NCBI GenBank assembly: GCA_023259235.1
Contig: JAHFQQ010000022.1
Span: forward strand, 1 to 19,511
Direction of reading: 5' to 3'
Origin: Polaromonas sp.
GTDB lineage: Bacteria; Pseudomonadota; Gammaproteobacteria; Burkholderiales; Burkholderiaceae_C
Length of the DNA: 19,511 nt
Below the pieces are notes generated by a model. That model was not told where the DNA came from, searched no databases, and was given only the letters and a program-made list of their open reading frames with translations. Positions 1 through 5,968 of this stretch are shown piece by piece. A program made the position numbers and the translations under genes. Positions within the stretch are counted from its first letter, which is position 1; each line of letters opens with the position of its first letter.

Positions 1-45
1 AGCGCAGAAAGCGCAAAACCAAGCTGAAGGCTTGAAGAATTTAGA

Positions 46-61
46 GCATTCGATAGAATGC
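46..61. repeat. Short perfect inverted repeat downstream of the FMO fragment
   Basis: GCATTC-GATA-GAATGC is a perfect 6-bp stem with a 4-nt loop, followed on the plus strand by a run of A. A second small dyad, CAAGC-TGAAG-GCTTG, lies at 20-34. They sit just beyond the point where the monooxygenase homology breaks. Read on the minus strand the T-run precedes the stem, so this is not a canonical terminator for the fragment. I see nothing else in bases 1-86. Confidence 0.3.
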
Positions 62-86
62 AAAAAACTGGTCATCCATCCAGTAT

Positions 87-275
87 TCAGAACTTGCTGG
101 AGCTAAATGGATACCCCTTATGCAAATGCAGTCGGTCATAGTGGCGCCGCCACGCTGCCGCAATTTCCCCTTCGCGTTCAATCACCTGATGGGAAACGCC
201 TTGTGCGCGAAGACACGCCGACGTGGCGAGCCCGGCCGGGCCGGCGCCAATCACCAAAACATCGTGATCGCTCAT
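87..275 (-). pseudogene. Truncated flavin-containing monooxygenase, N-terminal fragment
   Basis: The 62-codon frame starts with an FAD-binding Rossmann motif (VIGAGPAGLATS, residues 8-19), followed by the strand, acidic residue and helix (VIEREGEIAAAWRRHYDRLHLH) typical of CzcO/YUCCA-like flavoprotein monooxygenases. Intact members have about 350-600 residues. Here family resemblance ends after the RLHLH segment, and a short unrelated tail leads to a TGA at 87-89. No continuation is visible in any frame of bases 1-86, so the rest was probably lost by a deletion or rearrangement near base 120. It is divergent from the MFS gene at 530. I infer a non-functional remnant; the FAD-motif identification is secure, the exact subfamily is not. 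Confidence 0.65.
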
Positions 276-491
276 AGGTGGAATACGTCTTGTTGCAGTT
301 GGCAGATTCAGGCTCGCGACTCACCGCTGTTGCGGGATACATCAATTCCAGCGTCAAGCATGTGGGGTCTCCCGGTTGTAGCGCACCACAACAGAGCTAT
401 CCACTAAACTTCAAAAGTCCCGTGTCGACAGACGGTGGCTACAGGTGAGGCTACCGCAATGACGGTGGACCGGCGTCTGGCCACCCCAGAG

Positions 492-509
492 TGTAGAGCT
501 GCTCCTACA
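492..509. promoter_or_regulatory. Possible operator dyad upstream of the MFS gene
   Basis: TGTAG-AGCTGCTC-CTACA forms a 5-bp perfect dyad with an 8-nt spacer ending 20 bp before the MFS start codon. A dyad this close to the start would suit a local repressor such as a TetR or MarR protein, common controllers of efflux pumps, but no regulator gene is adjacent. I find no convincing -35/-10 pair in 276-529, and nothing else in that interval. Confidence 0.2.
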
Positions 510-529
510 AGACGCTGAAAGTACAAAAT

Positions 530-1963
530 ATGCGCAGTAAGAGTGGCCAGCATGATGCCGTCGTGGCCGACGGGCCTGGGGGCTCAACCGCAGAGGTTCA
601 GCCTGTGCGCCGTGTGCTCGTGTTCACGATCGTCGCCATGGCGCTGCTGATGATGTCGATCGACTTGACCATCGTCGCAACGGCATTGCGCTCTTTGCAG
701 CAAGGACTGCGCACGTCGATCAACTGGGCCGCATGGACCATCACGGCCTATTCGTTCGGCTTTGTGTTGATGCTGCCAATCAGCGGCAAGCTTAGCCAGC
801 GGTACGGCCGGCGCAGGGTGTTCGTCTGGTCGGTCGTTGCATTCACCGTCGCATCACTTTGCTGCGGGCTGGCCGACAACATCTTCGTGCTGATCGCATT
901 GCGCGCGTTGCAGGCGGCGGGCGGGGCGGGCTTCACGCCGTCGGCGACCGGCATCGTTGTTGACCACTTTGGCAACTCACGTGATCGCGCCGTCAGCCTG
1001 TTCGGCAGCATTTTTCCGGTTGGCGCAATGATCGGGCCGGTATTTGGCGGACTGCTCGTGGCGCACTGGTCCTGGCGCAGCGTGTTCCTGGTCAACGTGC
1101 CGATCGGGCTTGCGGTCATCGTGCTGGCGTTGCGCTATATACCTCACGACCGGCTGCGGGCGAAGCAGCGCGAATCCGGTATGGACGCCACCGGCATGGC
1201 ATTGCTCGGTGTCGGCCTGCTCGCCGGCATGCTTGCCATCAGCTATCTGGGCGAAAAGAACGCACACGCGGCCTCTCTGCTGTTCGCGGTACCGTTGCTC
1301 ATCGCCATCATCTCCGTGAGCGTATTTGTGCGCCATATCAATGGCGCAGTGCAGCCATTTATCGATCCTGCCCTGATCTACGGGCCAGGCTTCGGCACGG
1401 TCAATCTCATCAACGCGATTTACGGCGGTGTTACCAATGGGGCCGTGGCGCTGATACCGCTGTACGCGGCCAACCGCTACGGTATCGATGCTCTCGGTTC
1501 CGGCACACTGCTGATCGCTCAGGGGGCGGCCGCCATCCTGCTGTCTGTCACTGGCGCCCTGTTGCTGCGGCGCACGGGTCACCGGCTGCCGCTGTATGCC
1601 GGCGGCATTACCATCGCTCTCGGGATGCTGCTGCTGGCCCTTAGCCCGTCCGGCAATATCTCACCCTACGCGTGGTTGGCCGGTTCCGCCTTCCTCGTCG
1701 GTGCTGGAGCGGGGGCGCTGAACCCGGCCAGCCGTAACGCCGGGCTGCAGCTTGCGCCCGAGCATTCTTCGACCCTGGCTGCACTGCGCTCCGGGTCCCT
1801 CCAGATCGGCTCGATCACCACGGTCTCGCTAGTCACTGCGTCGCTCACCAGGTCCAGCGACCCGGGTGGTATCCAGGCCTGGACCTTCGTCGCGGCGGCG
1901 CTGCTGCTGATTGCCTTTCTCCCGCTGATTGCCCGCGTACCAGAACACCGGGGTTCGTGGTAA
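530..1963 (+). CDS. MFS drug-efflux transporter, DHA2 (EmrB/QacA) family
   Basis: A 477-residue inner-membrane proton antiporter, probably exporting toxic or hydrophobic compounds. About 25 soluble residues precede a first membrane segment near residues 28-50 that contains the SIDLTIVATAL motif, equivalent to the D-x-TIVNVALP motif of 14-helix exporters. Motif A, GKLSQRYGRRR, lies at residues 86-96 between helices 2 and 3. RALQAAGGAGF (125-135) is the motif-B region, and GAMIGPVFGGLL (165-176) is motif C, typical of antiporters. Length and hydrophobic profile fit an intact protein. The start codon has no good Shine-Dalgarno sequence (only an AAG-type stretch around 519-523). Substrate cannot be read from the sequence. 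The gene runs convergently to lipA. Confidence 0.9.
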   Translation: MRSKSGQHDAVVADGPGGSTAEVQPVRRVLVFTIVAMALLMMSIDLTIVATALRSLQQGLRTSINWAAWTITAYSFGFVLMLPISGKLSQRYGRRRVFVWSVVAFTVASLCCGLADNIFVLIALRALQAAGGAGFTPSATGIVVDHFGNSRDRAVSLFGSIFPVGAMIGPVFGGLLVAHWSWRSVFLVNVPIGLAVIVLALRYIPHDRLRAKQRESGMDATGMALLGVGLLAGMLAISYLGEKNAHAASLLFAVPLLIAIISVSVFVRHINGAVQPFIDPALIYGPGFGTVNLINAIYGGVTNGAVALIPLYAANRYGIDALGSGTLLIAQGAAAILLSVTGALLLRRTGHRLPLYAGGITIALGMLLLALSPSGNISPYAWLAGSAFLVGAGAGALNPASRNAGLQLAPEHSSTLAALRSGSLQIGSITTVSLVTASLTRSSDPGGIQAWTFVAAALLLIAFLPLIARVPEHRGSW

Positions 1964-1975
1964 ACCCGTCTCCCC

Positions 1976-2098
1976 GAAGCGGAACAATTGCGTGCCGCAA
2001 CAGACGAAGCCAGCGCCAGGGCCACGTTGGCCGGGGCGTTCCCTGGAGTTGACCGGGTTCAGCAGCGCATCGAGGCCGTCTGGCGAATGCCGTCGGCG
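1976..2098 (+). pseudogene. 5' stub of an ECF RNA-polymerase sigma-factor gene
   Basis: In the MFS frame, just after its stop, the DNA reads ...DEASARATLAGAFPG... and then ...RIEAVWRMPSA.... The second part resembles the start of the large ECF sigma factors that have an extra C-terminal domain and usually pair with YCII/DGPF proteins (first helix of type RxIEAVWRIESARLIAGL). The resemblance stops after WRM-SA, near base 2098, where the sequence becomes lipA read from the other strand. A TTG at 1988 could have been the start. The fragment lacks all DNA-binding regions, so it cannot work. The call rests on a short recalled motif and is moderate. Confidence 0.45.
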
Positions 2099-3093
2099 AT
2101 ACCTTCGGCGAGGCCCACATTGTTGTGTTGCAACACCTGCTCGGCACGGTAGCTCGATCGCACCAGCGGCCCCGCAACGACCTCGAGGAAGCCTTTGGCG
2201 AGCGCCATTTCACGGTACTGCTGAAATTGCCCGGGCGTCACAAAGCGCTCGACCGGCAGGTGGTTGTGCGTGGGCCGCATGTACTGGCCCATCGTCACCA
2301 CGTCCACGTCGGCCGCGCGGATGTCGTCCAGCGTGCGGTCGATCTCGGCGTCGGTCTCGCCCAGGCCCAGCATCAGGCTGGTCTTGACGATGGTTTGCGG
2401 CGCATGGCGCTTGGCAAATTTGAGAATGCCCAGGGTCTGCTGATAGCCCGCGCGCGCATCGCGCACCGGATGCGTCAGCCGCTCGACCGTTTCGATGTTT
2501 TGCGCATAGGTTGCCAATCCCGCATCGATCACCGTGGCAACGTGCTCGCGGTGGCCGGCAAAATCCGGCGTCAACGCCTCGACCGATGTCTGCGGCATGC
2601 GCGCGTGGATCGCGCGGATGCAGGCGGCGTAGTGAGCGGCGCCGCCATCGGGCAGGTCGTCGCGATCGACCGAGGTCAACACGACGTATTTCAGATCCAT
2701 CAGCGCCACCGCATCGGCGACGCTCGCGGGCTCGAGCGGATCGAGCCAGCCGTGCGGATTGCCGGTGCTGACCGCGCAGAACTTGCAGGCGCGCGTGCAC
2801 ACCGATCCCATCAGCATCAAGGTCGCGGTGCCGCGCCCCCAGCATTCGGCGATATTCGGGCACTTCGACTCGGCGCACACCGTCGACAACTTGTGCGTGT
2901 GCACGATGTCGCGGATTTCCTCGTACTTTGCACCCGTCGGCAGCCTCACGCGCAGCCAGGGCGGCTTGGGGGCGGCGTCGGGCACGCGGCTCAATGCACC
3001 CGGTCGGATGCCGTCCTTGATCGCGCGGGTGCCCTGCGGGCTGGTGAACTTGCTGCCCGGCACAGGGCGGGCGTTGCTGCTGGATGCGTCCAT
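2059..3093 (-). CDS. lipA: Lipoyl synthase (radical SAM)
   Basis: Inserts two sulfur atoms into octanoyl groups carried by lipoyl-dependent enzymes (pyruvate and 2-oxoglutarate dehydrogenases, glycine cleavage H protein); cytosolic. The 344 residues show the auxiliary-cluster motif C73-x4-C78-x5-C84 (CAESKCPNIAEC) and the radical-SAM motif C99-x3-C103-x2-C106 (CTRACKFC). The conserved RSSY near the C-terminus binds the auxiliary cluster. The C-terminal tail (AEGIADGIRQTASMRC) is unusual: its last 13 or so residues are encoded antisense to the sigma-factor stub. No clear Shine-Dalgarno precedes the start at 3093. lipB, often directly upstream in related genomes, is absent: the roughly 500 bp upstream contain no gene. 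Confidence 0.96.
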   Translation of the reverse strand: MDASSSNARPVPGSKFTSPQGTRAIKDGIRPGALSRVPDAAPKPPWLRVRLPTGAKYEEIRDIVHTHKLSTVCAESKCPNIAECWGRGTATLMLMGSVCTRACKFCAVSTGNPHGWLDPLEPASVADAVALMDLKYVVLTSVDRDDLPDGGAAHYAACIRAIHARMPQTSVEALTPDFAGHREHVATVIDAGLATYAQNIETVERLTHPVRDARAGYQQTLGILKFAKRHAPQTIVKTSLMLGLGETDAEIDRTLDDIRAADVDVVTMGQYMRPTHNHLPVERFVTPGQFQQYREMALAKGFLEVVAGPLVRSSYRAEQVLQHNNVGLAEGIADGIRQTASMRC

Positions 3094-3392
3094 GAAGGTA
3101 CCAATGTGAGGAAACAGGCAGGCGCAAGGAATGCGCCCGCTTCGGTCATTTTATTGGCTCGAGCCGGCCCTTTGCTGGACTGCGTCAGTCCCTCACCTCC
3201 CGAAGTGGACTTTTCGGCCACCGCGCAAGGTAAACGCATTCGGTCAGCGTCACGATCCCGGTGTTTGGGCAAGTGGGCTGTATGACCGTCGTGCCTCGCC
3301 AGCCCTGGCGCTGTTCGTACACGCCTTGTGGCACGGCCAGCACGGAAAGACGTGAGCCGCGCGGTGCGAGTCCGTCGCGGATACGGGCTTCC
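3094..3392. other. Non-coding lipA upstream region with small hairpins
   Basis: About 300 bp with no recognisable gene or relic on either strand; I looked specifically for a lipB remnant and found none. Two perfect hairpins lie in what would be the lipA leader: GGCGCA-AGGAA-TGCGCC at 3121-3137 and GGACTG-CGT-CAGTCC at 3177-3191. On the plus strand the first is followed by ATTTTATT and looks terminator-like, but no plus-strand gene precedes it. The lipA promoter should be here, yet no -35/-10 pair stands out. Confidence 0.35.
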
Positions 3393-3460
3393 GAAAATTT
3401 ATATGGAAAGTGGCCTTAGCCCTTATACAGCCTTGGCAAGTAGCTATGAAATTAAAAGTA
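3393..3460. repeat. Comamonadaceae-type dispersed intergenic repeat (putative)
   Basis: An AT-richer block with the core TGGCCTTAGCCCTTATACAG followed by GCAAGTAGCTATGAAATTAA. I recall a very similar small element, often ending in AGCTAT(C/G)AAATT, scattered between genes in Comamonadaceae; this recollection was not checked. It differs in composition from its surroundings and shares about 29 of 48 aligned positions with a block inside mccB (8505-8568). It encodes nothing recognisable. Bases 3461-3582 beyond it hold nothing I can identify. Confidence 0.45.
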
Positions 3461-3582
3461 GAACGCAAATTGAGCGCTCAGAACAGCGACTACGCATCAG
3501 CGTTGCAGCGGCGCCACCGACCTGGCCGCTGCGCGCGGCGCGGCTGGGGGTTGTCGGTTCTCATGGCGGCTGATCGTAATGC

Positions 3583-3598
3583 CGGCGCAACTGCGCCG
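3583..3598 (-). terminator. Hairpin directly after the PilJ-N-like gene
   Basis: A perfect 6-bp stem with a tetraloop (CGGCGC-AACT-GCGCCG on the plus strand) begins immediately after the stop codon of the minus-strand gene ending at 3599. It lacks a U-tract, so it may be a weak or Rho-assisted terminator or an mRNA 3'-end stabiliser. Confidence 0.35.
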
Positions 3599-4432
3599 TC
3601 AGCGCGCGGTTGCCGGCGTTGCGCGGGCCAGGGCGACGATGCGCTCCACCAGGGCCTCCAGCGCGACGAGCAGGCGTTCGCTCAACTCGACTACCGCGGG
3701 GGCGTCCTGGCGCATCTGCGCCGGTGCCGTTTGCGCCAGCAGCCGTGCCTGGTACGGTTCCCACTCGCGTCGTATCGCCGCGATGTCGCCACGGATCTGC
3801 GGCGTGGCCAGCTGCGAGGCCTCGATCTGTGCCAGTTCGGGAATGAAGCGCGCCCGGCTCAAGTGCAGTTCCACGTGCGCCGGGGCGTCATAAAGGCCCC
3901 ATGCACAGTACAGGTACAACATGGCCATGCGCTGCGACAGCATGCGCTGGCGCCCGGCCAGGGCAATCAAATGCTCGATTGGGCTTGCATTAACCTGCTC
4001 ATAGGCCAGCGTGGTGGTATGGGCGGCCTGCTGCAGCGCGTCGCTGGCGTCGTACAACGCCGACGCCCCGGCTTTGCTCGGCGTGGCACGCAACACCAGC
4101 AAACACGGCTTGCTGGCCGCCGCCAGAGCACCCAGCGCGGCACTCACCTTGGGCGTGGGCTGCCAGGCCCTGAGCGATTGCAGGTGCGCCTCGATGCGCT
4201 CGAGCGAACTCAGCAGCAGGGGTTGGGCCCGCTGCACTTCGATGCCCTGCCCGAGCATCAGGTAAGCCTTGACGCTGCGCTGCGACAGCATGCGCAACCG
4301 TCCGGCCAAGTTGATGGCGCCAGGCGCATCCAGTGGGCTCGACGGCAACGCTCCCTGCGCGAGCAAGGCCGCGGGCCAGGCCCCAAGGACCAGGCCAGAT
4401 CCCAAGGCCGCACAAAATTGCCAACGATCCAT
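3599..4432 (-). CDS. Exported PilJ-N/NarX-sensor-type domain protein, no output domain
   Basis: 277 residues with a hydrophobic N-terminal segment (residues 5-26) that looks like a cleavable signal peptide, so probably periplasmic. It has two copies of a helical motif, NLAGRLRMLSQR (41-52) and ALAGRQRMLSQR (157-168), the hallmark of the PilJ N-terminal domain (type IV pili MCP N-terminal family, related to the nitrate-binding helices of NarX and NasR). No HAMP, MCP, kinase, GGDEF or second membrane segment follows, so it cannot signal alone; ligand capture for a partner is an inference. A strong GGAGG (4439-4443) lies 6 nt before the start. A GGDEF relic follows upstream on the same strand, which may point to a lost partner. 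Confidence 0.8.
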   Translation of the reverse strand: MDRWQFCAALGSGLVLGAWPAALLAQGALPSSPLDAPGAINLAGRLRMLSQRSVKAYLMLGQGIEVQRAQPLLLSSLERIEAHLQSLRAWQPTPKVSAALGALAAASKPCLLVLRATPSKAGASALYDASDALQQAAHTTTLAYEQVNASPIEHLIALAGRQRMLSQRMAMLYLYCAWGLYDAPAHVELHLSRARFIPELAQIEASQLATPQIRGDIAAIRREWEPYQARLLAQTAPAQMRQDAPAVVELSERLLVALEALVERIVALARATPATAR

Positions 4433-4627
4433 GAGTCACCTCCCAAACACGGCGCGATGCCACGCGTTAAGGCTCAAAGCCTGTGCGCCAATCGCCATCC
4501 AAGCTGGAGCGAACCAGCCAACGGACAGGCATTTCAACCACATGAGGCGCAGTATGCACCTTTGATCAGCCGTCGCCCCACAGCGGTGGCCCGCGTGCCG
4601 GGGATATGTGCGGCGGTGACTTGCCTC
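4433..4627. other. Upstream region of the PilJ-N-like gene
   Basis: Apart from the Shine-Dalgarno at 4439-4443 (minus strand) I see no gene, repeat or clear promoter in these 195 bases. Together with the GGDEF relic that follows, it makes up a stretch of about 360 bases without an intact gene. Confidence 0.3.
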
Positions 4628-4768
4628 CTATTGTGGTTCCATGCCATCAGCGGAATACAGGCCGAACCAGGCATTGCGACTACCTTTCCTGGCCATGTAG
4701 GGCGCCTGGTCTGCCAGTTCGACGACTTTCAACCAGCTCAGCAACTGCGGCTGCGATGCGATGAAGGG
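4628..4768 (-). pseudogene. C-terminal relic of a GGDEF diguanylate cyclase
   Basis: Between an in-frame TAG (4769-4771) and a stop at 4628-4630 the minus strand encodes 46 residues containing SWLKVVELADQAPYMARKG and SRNAWFGLYSADG. This matches the end of GGDEF domains, whose last helix and strand have the form LADQALYxAKxxGRNxW. The catalytic GG(D/E)EF loop and everything before it are missing, and the usual LY is PY, a sign of decay. The AraC stop lies only about 30 bp upstream, so the body of the gene has been replaced by other DNA. No start codon or promoter is present. Confidence 0.65.
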
Positions 4769-4796
4769 CTACCAGAGCAGCCTCCTCCTGCATCGG

Positions 4797-5855
4797 CTAC
4801 GTCCCCAGACGCTCCCGAAACGCCCCCGGTGTCACGCCCGTCCACTGCCGGAATGCGCGAATAAAACTCTTCTCGCTGCGAAAGCCCGTGGCGGCCGCCA
4901 CCTGCTTCACGGGTTTGGCGCTGCGGCAGAGCAGCGCCTTGGCGCGTTCGCAGCGCACCTCGTCCTTCAGCGCCTGCAGGCTCGCGCCTTCCTCGCGCAG
5001 TTGCCGGTGCAGCGTGCGCGGCGACATGGCGAGCATGGCGGCCAGGCCGCTGGCGTTATGCGTTTGCTGCGGCTGCGCGGCAAGCGCCTGGCGCACCTGC
5101 TGCACCAGCAGGCGGTCGCGCCGGTATTGCAGCACCGTCAGCGGCAGCGCGCGCTGCAGCATGGCACGTGTCGCGGCCTCGTCGCGCACCAGCGGCAGCG
5201 CCAGGTATTGCGCGTCGAAGCGAAAGCCGGCCGCGTCGGCACCGAACCGCACTGGCCCGGGAAACAGCAGCGGATAGACGGACGCGTGCGCCGGTGCGGC
5301 GAACGGAAAGTCCACCTGCGCCAGCGCGATGCGCGAGTCGATTGCCCAGCAGGCGAAGCCGTGCAGGTAGCGCAACAGCGTGACGAGGCAGAACTCGCGC
5401 AGCTCGCCCAGCGCGCGGCGTTCTTCGATGCGCAGCGTTGCGCCGCGGGCGCCTGTCTCCAACTGCAGCAGCACGTCGTCGGTCAGTAGCCGGTGCTGCC
5501 GGCACCAGCGCTTGAGCGCCACGCCCAGCGTGGGCGCCGCGACCGAGCCGCGGCACAGCATGCCGTAGCTGCCCCAGGGCAGGCGCCGGTCAAACCAGCC
5601 AAGCGCCTCGTCGTCGAGCTCCTGCATCGCATGGGCCGACAGCGCCTCGAATTGCGCCGCCGTGACGAGGCCGGCAGTTTCGCGCAGGCGCTGCGGCGCG
5701 ATCTGTGCCTGGCGCAGGGCTGCAGCCGGATCCACGCCGTAACGCGCGTAGGCCGCCACGACGGCCCGCACGAAGGCCATGGGTGTGGCCGCGGTGCGGC
5801 TCGCGGGAGCGAGGCCGGTAGCGGGGCGGGAGGGGGTTGGAATGGAAGTTGGCAC
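4797..5855 (-). CDS. AraC-family transcriptional regulator, arabinose-binding-like N-domain
   Basis: A DNA-binding regulator of the long AraC type. The N-terminal part has the signature (MxELDDEALGWFDRRLPWGSYGMLCRGS) of the arabinose_bd-like sensor domain seen in OruR/ArgR-like regulators. The C-terminal roughly 85 residues form the double helix-turn-helix, with SGLAAMLAMSPRTLHRQLREEG as the first and VKQVAAATGFRSEKSFIRAFRQ as the second, ending in WTGVTPGAFRERLG. The start is uncertain: GTG at 5855 (352 aa, used here) or ATG at 5780 (327 aa); neither has a good Shine-Dalgarno, and the frame is open to 5975. It is divergent from the acyl-CoA ligase operon, which it probably controls; the inducer is unknown, perhaps an acid or acyl-CoA of that pathway. 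Confidence 0.88.
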   Translation of the reverse strand: MPTSIPTPSRPATGLAPASRTAATPMAFVRAVVAAYARYGVDPAAALRQAQIAPQRLRETAGLVTAAQFEALSAHAMQELDDEALGWFDRRLPWGSYGMLCRGSVAAPTLGVALKRWCRQHRLLTDDVLLQLETGARGATLRIEERRALGELREFCLVTLLRYLHGFACWAIDSRIALAQVDFPFAAPAHASVYPLLFPGPVRFGADAAGFRFDAQYLALPLVRDEAATRAMLQRALPLTVLQYRRDRLLVQQVRQALAAQPQQTHNASGLAAMLAMSPRTLHRQLREEGASLQALKDEVRCERAKALLCRSAKPVKQVAAATGFRSEKSFIRAFRQWTGVTPGAFRERLGT

Positions 5856-5857
5856 GA

Positions 5858-5891
5858 TTTGCAACCATTGTGACTGCAAATGCTTTTTGCA
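5858..5891. promoter_or_regulatory. Candidate operator: TTTGCA/TGCAAA cluster between divergent genes
   Basis: TTTGCA (5858-5863), TGCAAA (5875-5880) and a second TTTGCA (5886-5891) give one dyad with an 11-nt spacer plus a direct repeat 28 bp apart. They lie in the only spacer between the AraC gene and the operon start at 5969. AraC proteins often bind pairs of direct half-sites, so this is the best candidate for autoregulation and operon control. If the GTG start at 5855 is used, the cluster touches the AraC start, which favours the shorter ATG start. No clear -35/-10 pair was found. Confidence 0.35.
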
Positions 5892-5955
5892 TCGGTGTAG
5901 GCTACAGCTTGGGTAGCGGCGCTGCGTCGAGTCGGCGGCCGCGCATTCGGCTTTT

Positions 5956-5961
5956 AGGAGA
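5956..5961 (+). promoter_or_regulatory. Ribosome binding site fixing the ligase start
   Basis: AGGAGA lies 7 nt before the ATG at 5969. It is the strongest Shine-Dalgarno in the operon and decides for this start over the upstream in-frame ATG at 5837, which would run through the regulatory spacer. Confidence 0.7.
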
Positions 5962-5968
5962 CCTGACC

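Noticed and set aside
276..529. A possible small gene or strong promoter between the FMO stub and the MFS gene
   Set aside because: Frames of about 50 codons exist on both strands but show no start with Shine-Dalgarno, no homology and no clear -35/-10 pair.
2125..2136. Perfect palindrome GTGTTGCAACAC as an operator
   Set aside because: It lies inside the 3' end of lipA, far from any promoter; it is kept only as a possible breakpoint mark.
3121..3137. GGCGCA-AGGAA-TGCGCC as a plus-strand terminator
   Set aside because: No plus-strand transcript is expected upstream of it, since lipA runs the other way; it is listed only as a leader hairpin.
2125..3285. Long plus-strand frames opposite lipA (386 codons)
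   Set aside because: lipA carries both cysteine motifs; the opposite frame is a compositional shadow.
3410..4864. A 484-codon open frame on the plus strand
   Set aside because: It mirrors the PilJ-N-like gene and the gap beyond it; the product is low-complexity Arg/Gln-rich and has no family features.
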